Origin: Hyphomicrobium sp.
Lineage (GTDB): Bacteria; Pseudomonadota; Alphaproteobacteria; Rhizobiales; Hyphomicrobiaceae
Assembly: GCA_030598645.1 (NCBI GenBank)
Contig: JAUVPN010000065.1
Location: 1-10,460 of the forward strand
Length of the DNA: 10,460 nt
Reading direction: 5' to 3'
Of this stretch, positions 1-6,176 are shown piece by piece. Position 1 is the stretch's first letter. Each line of letters begins with the position of its first letter. The notes beneath the pieces are model-generated. The model made no database searches. It saw only the letters and a program-made list of their open reading frames with translations, and had not been told where the DNA came from. The translations under genes and the position numbers were made by a program.

Positions 1-65
1 AAATCCACAAGAACGCGCCTCTCCAAGACGCAAGTTCTTCAGGGCCCTGACGGGCGACGGGAGTT

Positions 66-79
66 AAGGCGCGCGCCTT
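66..79. repeat. Perfect 14-bp palindrome upstream of mcd
   Basis: The sequence AAGGCGCGCGCCTT is its own reverse complement. It lies about 105 bp before the mcd start codon. It could be an operator or a short hairpin. A perfect palindrome of this length is expected roughly once in a sequence this long by chance, so function is not shown. Confidence 0.3.
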
Positions 80-173
80 GGTAGCATCCGATTGCCTTGA
101 CAGTCATGTAGAATATCTTGCATCGGAATCCACTCAGCGGCGCGGCGCAATACCCGCCGACAAAACAATCTAT

Positions 174-180
174 AAGGAGA
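174..180 (+). promoter_or_regulatory. Ribosome binding site of mcd
   Basis: AAGGAGA lies just before a double ATG at 183 and 186. The AGGAG core is 6 nt from the second ATG and only 3 nt from the first, so the second ATG (186) is the better start. This also argues against the longer frame that opens at TTG 78. Confidence 0.8.
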
Positions 181-185
181 CTATG

Positions 186-1865
186 ATGTCGACCGCCGCG
201 CTAACGGCTGAGCAGAACATCCTTGCATCCGGTTCTGACACTTTTCTTGAGCGTACCGGCGATGCTGTCGCGGCGGCGGATCGGGTCCTTCAATCTGCCA
301 AGACCGGCGTGCGGACCAAGATTGAGGACGCTGGTAGTATTGATGCGGCCCAACACGCCGCTCACGGGCTTGCCTGGTTAGCCACCACGGTGGAGGGCCT
401 GCGCCAGATGCATGTTTGGGGGGCGCGGCTTTCAGCAGACGGGGACTTTGGCGAGTTAGAGCAGTTGACCCTCGCGGTCGCGCTCGCGGAATACCTGGCG
501 CAGATCAGTGGCGGCATTCCGATGAGCCAAGGCGAGATCATCCGGCCTGGTGCGCTTGGCGTCTCTAGGGATGACATTCGCAGGTTCGAGGACAATGTTG
601 CCGACCTAATCTCGACCGGATCAAGCCAGGCATCAAAATCTAGGTTAGCCGAGTTGATTGCGGCCCAGCCGGAGGCAACCACCTTTGGAAACACTGGCCT
701 CGATGAGTTGCACCGTGAGATGCAAGAGCAGATGCGTCGCTTCTCCGAGGCCGAGGTCGTTCCGCATGCGCACGAGTGGCACCTCGCCAATGCCTATATC
801 CCGATGGAGATAATCGCTAAGCTCGCCGAGCTCGGGGTGTTTGGCCTGTCAATGCCGGAAGAATACGGTGGTCTTGGCCTCGGTAAGGAGGCGATGTGCG
901 TCGTCTCCGAGGAGCTGTCGCGCGGCTACATCGGAGTGGGCTCGCTCGGCACGCGTTCGGAGATTGCCGGTGAACTTATTCTTAACAACGGCACCGAAGA
1001 GCAGAAGAAGACTTATCTTCCCAAGATTGCGAGTGGTGAGATTCTACCCACCGCCGTCTTCACCGAGCCCAATACGGGTTCCGACCTTGCATCCTTGAAG
1101 ACGCGTGGGGTCAAAGACGGTGAAACTTACGTCGTCACCGGACAGAAGACGTGGATTACGCATCCTGTTCGTGCCGACCTTATGACGCTGCTCGTGCGCA
1201 CCAACCCGGACGAAAAGGGCTACAGGGGTCTATCCATGCTGTTGGCGGAAAAGGCACGGGGCTCCGACGACGAGCCCTTCCCCGACGACGGTATAACGGG
1301 GGGTGAGATTGAGGTTCTGGGCTACCGCGGCATGAAGGAATACGACGTATCCTTCGACAACTTTAAAGTCCCGGTTTCGCAGCTCTTAGGCGGAGCAGAG
1401 GGTCAGGGATTTAAGCAGCTTATGAATACGTTTGAGGGCGCGCGCATTCAAACAGCGGCGCGTGCTGTCGGCGTGGCCCAGTCGGCAATGGACCTCTCCC
1501 TGAAGTACGCTCTGGAGCGTAGCCAGTTCGGCCAGCCGATCTATGGCTTCCCGCGCGTATCAAATAAAGTCGTTATGATGGCGGTCGAGACTATGGTAGC
1601 GCGTCAGCTGACCTACTTTGCCGCGCGCGAGAAAGACGAAGGTCGCCGCTGCGATCTCGAAGCCGGCATGGCCAAGCTTTTAGGTGCACGCGTGGCCTGG
1701 GCGAACGCCGACAATGCCCTTCAGATTCACGGCGGCAACGGCTTTGCGCTTGAGTATCAAATTAGTCGCGTTTTGTGCGACTCTCGCATACTCAATATAT
1801 TTGAAGGCGCGGCGGAGATCCAAGCGCAAGTTATCGCGCGACGCCTCTTGGAGGGCGCGAACTAG
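186..1865 (+). CDS. mcd: (2S)-methylsuccinyl-CoA dehydrogenase
   Basis: Flavin-dependent acyl-CoA dehydrogenase of 559 residues, predicted to oxidise (2S)-methylsuccinyl-CoA to mesaconyl-CoA in the ethylmalonyl-CoA pathway for C1/C2 assimilation. The protein is longer than ordinary acyl-CoA dehydrogenases (about 380-400 aa) because of an N-terminal extension of roughly 165 residues, a hallmark of the Mcd subfamily. The core carries YGGLGLG (227-233), the substrate and flavin motif TEPNTGSD (293-300), ERSQFGQPI (444-452), QIHGGNGF (513-520) and the C-terminal IFEGAAEIQ. The Glu in that last motif (Glu540) sits where the catalytic base of the medium- and short-chain enzymes lies. It is first in a + strand run with a cobalamin-binding protein and an SDR. 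The substrate call rests on family resemblance and the extension; a generic acyl-CoA dehydrogenase is the alternative. Confidence 0.88.
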   Translation: MSTAALTAEQNILASGSDTFLERTGDAVAAADRVLQSAKTGVRTKIEDAGSIDAAQHAAHGLAWLATTVEGLRQMHVWGARLSADGDFGELEQLTLAVALAEYLAQISGGIPMSQGEIIRPGALGVSRDDIRRFEDNVADLISTGSSQASKSRLAELIAAQPEATTFGNTGLDELHREMQEQMRRFSEAEVVPHAHEWHLANAYIPMEIIAKLAELGVFGLSMPEEYGGLGLGKEAMCVVSEELSRGYIGVGSLGTRSEIAGELILNNGTEEQKKTYLPKIASGEILPTAVFTEPNTGSDLASLKTRGVKDGETYVVTGQKTWITHPVRADLMTLLVRTNPDEKGYRGLSMLLAEKARGSDDEPFPDDGITGGEIEVLGYRGMKEYDVSFDNFKVPVSQLLGGAEGQGFKQLMNTFEGARIQTAARAVGVAQSAMDLSLKYALERSQFGQPIYGFPRVSNKVVMMAVETMVARQLTYFAAREKDEGRRCDLEAGMAKLLGARVAWANADNALQIHGGNGFALEYQISRVLCDSRILNIFEGAAEIQAQVIARRLLEGAN

Positions 1866-1876
1866 CAGCGAGATGA

Positions 1877-2848
1877 GTGGCAATGCCAGAGCCGCACGAT
1901 CCCCGCGTCGTTTCCCTCATCGCCAGCGCGACGGAGATTGTGCACGCAATCGGAGCAGGCGAAATGCAGGTTGGGCGCTCACATGAATGCGACTGGCCGC
2001 CGGCAGTTCTTGATATCCCAGCTCTGACGCGCCCAAAATTCAAAGTTGACGGATCCAGTCGCGACATTGATCAAGCCGTGCGCTCACTCGTCGAGCAAGG
2101 GCTTTCCGTTTACGCGGTCGATGCCCTCTCCCTGAAGGCGCTCGCACCGGATGTGATTATTACCCAGGATCAGTGCGAAGTATGTGCTGTTTCGCTTGCT
2201 GACGTGGAGCGCGCTGTTTGTTCCTGGACGAACAACGCGGCTAGTATCGTCTCATTGCGCCCTCACAGGATCGCCGACGTCTATGGGGACATCTCTCGCG
2301 TGGCGGCGGCGCTTGGCCGATCCGAGGATGGCAAACGCCTCGTTGCGTGCATGCAAGCACGCATTGCGGCCGTCTCGGCGGCAGTTGATGGTCGGGACAA
2401 ACAGCGCCTGGCCTTCATTGAATGGGTCGACCCGCCCATGTCGGGTGCCCACTGGATGCCAGAGCTGATCGCGGCGGCCGGAGGGATCAACTTGTTCGGT
2501 GAAACCGGTGCATCATCGCCATGGATTATGTGGAAAGATGTCGCCGCGGCCGACCCAGATGTGATCCTCGTTGCACCGTGCGGCTACGACATACCGGTCA
2601 CGCTACGCGAGATGCGCGTGCTAGCCCACAAATCGGACTGGCAGAATTTGCGTGCGGTGCGTCAAGACCGTGTGTTCGTCGCAGATGGCAATGCCTACTT
2701 CAATCGCCCTGGTCCACGGCTTGTTGAGAGCGCGGAGATCTTAGCTGAGGTTTTGCACCCCGATGCTTGCGACTTTGGACACCATGGTAAGGGCTTTGTG
2801 CCCTACGCCGTCGAGGCGGTTTCGACGCGTCAAGCAACGCGGCCATGA
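1877..2848 (+). CDS. BtuF-like cobalamin-binding protein, cytosolic
   Basis: This 323-residue protein belongs to the BtuF/FepB-type helical-backbone substrate-binding fold (COG0614) and matches the subgroup annotated as cobalamin-binding protein. It opens with RVVSLIASATEI (10-21), followed by SHECDWP (35-41), TQDQCEVCAVS with a CxxC at Cys100/Cys103, EWVDPPMSGAHWMPEL (182-197) and a C-terminal FNRPGPRLVESAEILAEVL (275-293). I see no signal peptide or lipobox, so unlike classical periplasmic BtuF it is probably cytosolic, and no permease or ATPase gene is nearby. The frame starts at GTG 1877; ATG 1883, two codons in, is equally possible. The gap after mcd is about 11 bp and the stop overlaps the next start. 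A role in corrinoid handling for B12-dependent mutases is inference. Confidence 0.82.
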   Translation: MAMPEPHDPRVVSLIASATEIVHAIGAGEMQVGRSHECDWPPAVLDIPALTRPKFKVDGSSRDIDQAVRSLVEQGLSVYAVDALSLKALAPDVIITQDQCEVCAVSLADVERAVCSWTNNAASIVSLRPHRIADVYGDISRVAAALGRSEDGKRLVACMQARIAAVSAAVDGRDKQRLAFIEWVDPPMSGAHWMPELIAAAGGINLFGETGASSPWIMWKDVAAADPDVILVAPCGYDIPVTLREMRVLAHKSDWQNLRAVRQDRVFVADGNAYFNRPGPRLVESAEILAEVLHPDACDFGHHGKGFVPYAVEAVSTRQATRP

Positions 2849-3672
2849 CGGAACGGTCGATCTTGATCACTGGTTGTTCGTCGGGCATTGGCCTTGCTTC
2901 TGTGCGGAAGCTGAAGGCGCGCGGCTGGCGCGTTCTTGCTACGGCGCGCAAGGCGGAAGATGTTCAGCGCCTAAAAGAGGAAGAAGGCGTCGAGGCGCTG
3001 TCTCTCGACCTTGCCGACGCCGCTTCTGTTGCTGCTTGCGCTGAAGAGGCTCTGTGGCGCACAGACGACAAACTTTACGCGGTATTCAATAACTCTGCCT
3101 TTGCGCAGGTCGGCGCGGTGGAGGATCTGAGTGCGGAGTTGTTTCGTCGCCAACTTGAAGTCAATGTCGTTGCCACCCACGAGCTAACAAGGCGCGTCGT
3201 GCCTTCCATGCGGCGCAACGGTGAAGGCCGTATCGTGCAATGCTCGTCTGTTCTTGGCTTTGTAGCCGGTCCTTTCCGTGGGGCCTACTGCGCTTCCAAG
3301 TTTGCACTCGAAGCGTTATCAGACTCGATGCGGCTGGAGCTGCGTGACACAGGCATTCGTATTTGCATCATTCAACCAGGGCCGATCTACAGCCGGTTCA
3401 TCGAAACCGCGCTTGCCAATTTCAAGCAGACTATCGACATCGAAAACTCCCCCCATCGCGAGCTTTATTTTGCGCGGCTCAAACTCATGGAGGCTGGGGG
3501 ACAGAAGCGCTTTAAGCTGCAGCCGGAGGCTGTTGCAGATAGGCTCGTGCATGCAGTCGAAAGCCCCCGGCCCAAGACGCGCTACCGCGTGACGATGCCC
3601 ACCCATTTTTCAGCTCTCATGAAGCGCGTCTTGCCGACGCCGATTCTCGATCGCCTGCTTGTAAAGATGTAA
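2845..3672 (+). CDS. SDR family NAD(P)-dependent oxidoreductase
   Basis: A 275-residue classical short-chain dehydrogenase/reductase with a Rossmann fold. The nucleotide-binding motif TGCSSGIG is at 9-16. The usual NNAG is NNSA here (82-85). The catalytic residues follow as Asn107, Ser135 (in VQCSSVLG), Tyr148 and Lys152 (YCASK), then PGP at 178-180. The long C-terminal part (about 190-275) resembles SDRs annotated as retinol-dehydrogenase-like or general SDR, and the substrate cannot be told. The start ATG overlaps the stop of the upstream gene as ATGA with no clear Shine-Dalgarno, which suggests translational coupling. The two codons after the P-loop-like glycines do not settle NAD versus NADP preference. 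No membrane segment or signal peptide is seen. Confidence 0.85.
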   Translation: MTERSILITGCSSGIGLASVRKLKARGWRVLATARKAEDVQRLKEEEGVEALSLDLADAASVAACAEEALWRTDDKLYAVFNNSAFAQVGAVEDLSAELFRRQLEVNVVATHELTRRVVPSMRRNGEGRIVQCSSVLGFVAGPFRGAYCASKFALEALSDSMRLELRDTGIRICIIQPGPIYSRFIETALANFKQTIDIENSPHRELYFARLKLMEAGGQKRFKLQPEAVADRLVHAVESPRPKTRYRVTMPTHFSALMKRVLPTPILDRLLVKM

Positions 3673-3695
3673 ATTGCGCTCGACAGCACGGGGCA

Positions 3696-4067
3696 TCAAA
3701 GACTTTCATTCATGCGGCGCAGGCGTTGGGCGAGCCGTCGCATCAGCTGCAGCGCAAGCCTCGGATTCTGTTCCACCATATATAGGAAGGCGTGCTCGTC
3801 GATGGCTGCCACTTCGGTCGGCTCGAGTGCAACTGCCGTTGCGCTGCGCGGCGATCCGTCGAGCAGGGCCATTTCGCCGAATGTTCCGTTTGGACCGACG
3901 TTTTCCAAAATAGTTCCGCTTGCCACGAGGTTTACTCTGCCCGAACGGACCACATACATGTGGCTGCCCTCGTCATCTTGGACAAAGATCTTTTCGCCTG
4001 CCTTGAAAGTCTGAAGCGGAAACCGACCCTGCGCTAAGTGCTCGAAATCGAAATTAGTCTCAGTCAT
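3696..4067 (-). CDS. Stand-alone cyclic nucleotide-binding domain protein
   Basis: A small protein of 123 residues made almost wholly of one Crp-type cyclic nucleotide-binding domain (cNMP_binding). Residues 15-60 carry the beta-roll with FKAGEKIFVQDDEG and MYVVRSGRVNLV. The phosphate-binding cassette follows as FGEMALLDGSPRSATAVA (63-80), with Glu65 and Arg74 where cAMP ribose and phosphate are contacted in CAP. The C-helix ends in a basic stretch (LMRRLAQRLRRMN). No DNA-binding helix-turn-helix, kinase or channel follows, so it is not a Crp/Fnr transcription factor; whether it binds cAMP or cGMP, and what it signals to, is unknown. It is last in the - strand run, 155 bp beyond rlmH, and its Shine-Dalgarno is weak (GGAACAAGAC before ATG). 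It may have its own promoter in that gap. Confidence 0.85.
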   Translation of the reverse strand: MTETNFDFEHLAQGRFPLQTFKAGEKIFVQDDEGSHMYVVRSGRVNLVASGTILENVGPNGTFGEMALLDGSPRSATAVALEPTEVAAIDEHAFLYMVEQNPRLALQLMRRLAQRLRRMNESL

Positions 4068-4222
4068 GTCTTGTTCCGCGTCACTAACGTTTGCGAGGCG
4101 TAGAGACTAAGCCCGGCCGATCCTTGCGACAACTGTTCCGAGCCGGTCTACTTAACCACGCAACGCGTCGTATAGCCCGCGAACTGCTGCCTTGAGGCAG
4201 TACGATCTGCCCCAAGCACTCT
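4068..4222 (-). other. Intergenic gap with competing short hairpins
   Basis: This is 155 bp between rlmH and the cyclic-nucleotide-binding gene, with no gene seen. Read on the - strand, it holds GGCAG (4211-4207), CTGCC (4200-4196) and GGCAG (4191-4187), so the middle element can pair with either neighbour. No T-run follows, so it is not a convincing intrinsic terminator. A loose promoter-like pair (TTGTCG, 17 bp, TAGTCT) lies nearer the downstream gene but is too weak to call. Confidence 0.25.
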
Positions 4223-4705
4223 TCACGCTCGGTGATAGGGGTGTCCGGCGAGGATTGTCGCTGCGCGATAGAGTTGCTCAGCCAGCACGACGCGAGCGAG
4301 CCCATGCGGTAGCGTCATCGTACCGAGCGAAAGTTTCAGCGTGGCGGGCTTAAGCGCCTCTGTGCTATGGCCGTCCGGCCCCCCGATCAGGAATGCCAAG
4401 GTCTTGGTCCCACCATCGCGCCGCTCCGCGATCCATTGCGCAAAGGCCTCGCTCGACAATGAACGCCCACGCTCATCAAGTGCGACTGTCTCATCGGCTG
4501 ATCCAATCGCTTTCAGGAGACGCTGAGCTTCGTCGGCTTTTCGCAAATCGGGTGTTGCCCCACGCGCTTCGCCAATTTCAGAAAGCTTGACGGGGCCTAA
4601 CCCCAAAGCGCGCCCAGCCACATCGAAGCGTGCGGTGTAGCGATCATAAAGATCGCGCTCCGCGCCCCCTTTCAGGCGCCCGACTGCCGCAATAATTAGG
4701 CGCAT
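4223..4705 (-). CDS. rlmH: 23S rRNA pseudouridine(1915) N3-methyltransferase RlmH
   Basis: SPOUT-class methyltransferase of 160 residues, the normal length for RlmH. It uses S-adenosylmethionine to methylate pseudouridine 1915 in helix 69 of 23S rRNA on assembled 70S ribosomes. The start MRLIIAAVGRLK is typical. LDERG (76-80), the SAM-knot glycine motif FLIGGPDG (105-112), and the block LSLGTMTLPHGLARVVLAEQ (125-144) leading to the terminal PYHRA are the family signatures. A strong Shine-Dalgarno (GGGAGGGG) lies just before the ATG. It follows rsfS by 58 bp, the usual neighbour in alphaproteobacteria, and both act on the large ribosomal subunit. Confidence 0.95.
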   Translation of the reverse strand: MRLIIAAVGRLKGGAERDLYDRYTARFDVAGRALGLGPVKLSEIGEARGATPDLRKADEAQRLLKAIGSADETVALDERGRSLSSEAFAQWIAERRDGGTKTLAFLIGGPDGHSTEALKPATLKLSLGTMTLPHGLARVVLAEQLYRAATILAGHPYHRA

Positions 4706-4710
4706 GCTCG

Positions 4711-4718
4711 CCCCTCCC
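4711..4718 (-). promoter_or_regulatory. Ribosome binding site of rlmH
   Basis: On the - strand GGGAGGGG lies upstream of the rlmH ATG, with its GGAGG core 7 nt away. It is one of the clearest Shine-Dalgarno sites in the window and supports the start at 4705. Confidence 0.75.
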
Positions 4719-4763
4719 GCTCTCGTCTTGCGGGACGCCCAAGGTCACCGGCGTGGCGCTAGA

Positions 4764-5174
4764 TCAATGCGCGACGTGTTCGGCTGGTCGGTCCGCAGAC
4801 CACATTTTTTCGAGGTTATAGAACTCGCGCACCTCGGGCCGGAACAAATGCACGATGATGTCACCGGTATCGAGCAGTACCCAGTCGCAGGTGTCCTGGC
4901 CCTCGATACGCACCCGGCCGGAACCCTTTTCTTTTAGCTTGCGCTGGAGTTGCTCGGCGATGGCGCCAACATGCCGGTCTGATCGACCGGATGCGATCAC
5001 CATAAAATCACCGATGGATGACTTTCCTGCCAGATCGATTGTGATGATGCCCTCAGCTTTGGCATCATCAAGCCAGTTAACGATCTCTTTAAGTAGCGCT
5101 GCTGGCTTTTGCCCTTCTGACAAAAGCTCAGATGGAGGCGTGCCCTGCCGGGCACCCTCAAGTGCGGTTCGCAT
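4764..5174 (-). CDS. rsfS: Ribosome silencing factor RsfS
   Basis: This 136-residue protein of the RsfS/YbeB/Iojap family binds ribosomal protein uL14 on the 50S subunit and blocks joining of the subunits when nutrients are short. The conserved core covers about residues 25-127: the helix LLKEIVNWLDDAKAEG, then SGRSDRHV (62-69), EGQDTCDWVLLDTGDIIVHL (91-110), FRPEVREFYNLE (111-122) and Trp125. The first 20 or so residues are unconserved. An in-frame TGA lies eight codons upstream, so ATG 5174 is the first ATG available. Its nearest purine-rich site (AGGAAAGGACG) is rather far, about 13 nt. It sits between nadD and rlmH in the standard order. The 224-bp gap before it suggests a promoter of its own. 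Confidence 0.94.
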   Translation of the reverse strand: MRTALEGARQGTPPSELLSEGQKPAALLKEIVNWLDDAKAEGIITIDLAGKSSIGDFMVIASGRSDRHVGAIAEQLQRKLKEKGSGRVRIEGQDTCDWVLLDTGDIIVHLFRPEVREFYNLEKMWSADRPAEHVAH

Positions 5175-5398
5175 CGTGTGCTGGTCGTCCTTTCCTCATC
5201 CACCCCTAAAGGGCTGCGACGCACAGATGCCGGTTCAGTCCAGCAAATCCGGCGCACGTTATAGCAGGCGCTTCGATACTGAACCCTGCCAGTGCACAAC
5301 ATAATAGTTGATCCGAGGCGGCATCAATAGTCCTCAGTGCGCATTATGAAGGTGGGCCGGGGGCTAAGTGCCACGAAGTGTGATATTTGGGCACCTTG
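5175..5398 (-). other. Leader region of rsfS, possible promoter
   Basis: This is the longest gap in the window (224 bp); no credible gene is seen in it. On the - strand it has a TATAAC hexamer (5263-5258) resembling a -10 box, about 85 bp before the rsfS start, but the -35 partner is poor. The hexamer lies between the arms of an 8-bp inverted repeat, GGTTCAGT at 5232-5239 and ACTGAACC at 5278-5285. Beside the nadD stop, a 5-bp stem (5368-5372 with 5390-5394) has a long loop and no T-run, so it is a poor terminator. Confidence 0.25.
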
Positions 5399-6043
5399 CT
5401 AGGGGCGAACGAGCGCCCGCAGTGCTGTCGAAGACTGCCCCGACAAACGCGTGCCGAGAAAAACCCAAGCAGGTGGCCTTCGGGCTGGCAACAAAGATGC
5501 GGCCTCTTCGGGGAGGCGTCGGGGCGCCATCCAGCGTGCTGCGGGCGATGCCAGGGCTTTCAATCGCCAGCCGGGCCGATCGATTACGGCAATCGGCACC
5601 AGGCCGGCGATCTGGCGCCAATGCTGCCAGTGGTGGAAGGTAGCAAGATTGTCTGCTCCCATGACCCAGACGAAGCGAACACGAGAAAAACGCTGCTTGA
5701 GATATAGCAGCGTCATCACCGTATTGGGGCTGCCAAGCGCGGCCTCAAAGCCCGTTACCTGCATCGCCCAGCCTTCGGCAAAGGTGCGTGCCAACGCCTC
5801 GCGCTCAGCCTGGGGCGCTAGGCCGGCAGCTGGTTTCAAGGGGTTTGTTGGGGTCACCATCCACCACACCGCATCAAGGCGCAGCCGGCGCAACGCAACA
5901 CGCGCTCCGATTGCGTGACCTTCATGTGCTGGATTGAACGAGCCGCCCATGAGCCCAATGCGCTGGCCAGGTGCGACCAACGGCGAACGTGCCTTGAGGG
6001 AGGCGAAGCTGTGAAGTGCGGTTCGATACAAGTGGTCGGCCAT
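5399..6043 (-). CDS. nadD: Nicotinate-nucleotide adenylyltransferase NadD
   Basis: This enzyme joins ATP and nicotinate mononucleotide into nicotinate adenine dinucleotide, the penultimate step of NAD synthesis. The 214-residue protein has the nucleotidyltransferase fold. GGSFNPAHEGH (33-43) contains the HxGH active-site motif with His40 and His43. MVTPTNPLKP (62-71) and MGADNLATFHHW (128-139) are NadD-specific, and SGQSSTALRA (201-210) is the local form of the terminal ISSTxIR motif. About 27 residues precede the first beta strand, slightly long, so a start a little further in is possible; the Shine-Dalgarno before ATG 6043 is weak. It lies between the GH15 gene and rsfS. Confidence 0.95.
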   Translation of the reverse strand: MADHLYRTALHSFASLKARSPLVAPGQRIGLMGGSFNPAHEGHAIGARVALRRLRLDAVWWMVTPTNPLKPAAGLAPQAEREALARTFAEGWAMQVTGFEAALGSPNTVMTLLYLKQRFSRVRFVWVMGADNLATFHHWQHWRQIAGLVPIAVIDRPGWRLKALASPAARWMAPRRLPEEAASLLPARRPPAWVFLGTRLSGQSSTALRALVRP

Positions 6044-6176
6044 CGATTTTGTTCTTAGCCACCGATTGTAGGCGGTCGCGCGCCCGCCCGCGAGGCGGCT
6101 GCGCGGTTAGGGCGAATACAAAAGCCTCGCAGATACAACCTGGTATCGACCGCTGCGCGATGTGGTCGATTGCGTT
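6044..6176 (-). other. GC-rich gap between the GH15 gene and nadD
   Basis: This is 133 bp with no gene. The half near nadD is very GC-rich and can fold, for example CCGCC at 6084-6088 with GGCGG at 6094-6098 around a 5-nt loop. There is no T-run after it, so neither a terminator nor a promoter can be assigned. Confidence 0.25.

Larger units (their letters stand above)
1..185. other. Non-coding leader upstream of mcd
   Basis: I see no convincing gene here. A reading frame in phase with mcd is open back to a TTG at 78, but it has no Shine-Dalgarno and no family-like sequence, so I treat it as untranslated leader. The stretch holds a perfect 14-bp palindrome at 66-79, a 6-bp inverted repeat (AAGAAC at 9-14, GTTCTT at 34-39), and a TTGACA hexamer at 97-102 without a good -10 partner at normal spacing. 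The promoter of the mcd run probably lies here or left of the window. Confidence 0.4.

Noticed and set aside
97..126. TTGACA as the -35 box of an mcd promoter
   Set aside because: At 16-18 bp spacing the facing hexamers (around GCATCG) do not resemble a -10 box; TAGAAT at 109-114 is too close to pair with it.
78..185. N-terminal extension of mcd from TTG 78
   Set aside because: There is no Shine-Dalgarno before the TTG, while AAGGAGA sits at the right distance from ATG 186.
3712..4037. Open frames on the + strand opposite the cyclic-nucleotide-binding gene
   Set aside because: They are mirror frames of a conserved domain and have no recognisable motifs of their own.
4997..5302. Possible small - strand gene of 101 codons in the gap before rsfS
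   Set aside because: More than half of it overlaps rsfS in another frame, and it shows no known motif or ribosome site.
5366..5397. Terminator after nadD
   Set aside because: A 5-bp stem with a 17-nt loop and no T-run does not fit an intrinsic terminator.
6084..6098. GC-rich hairpin as terminator of the GH15 gene
   Set aside because: The stem is only 5 bp, and no T-run follows on the - strand.
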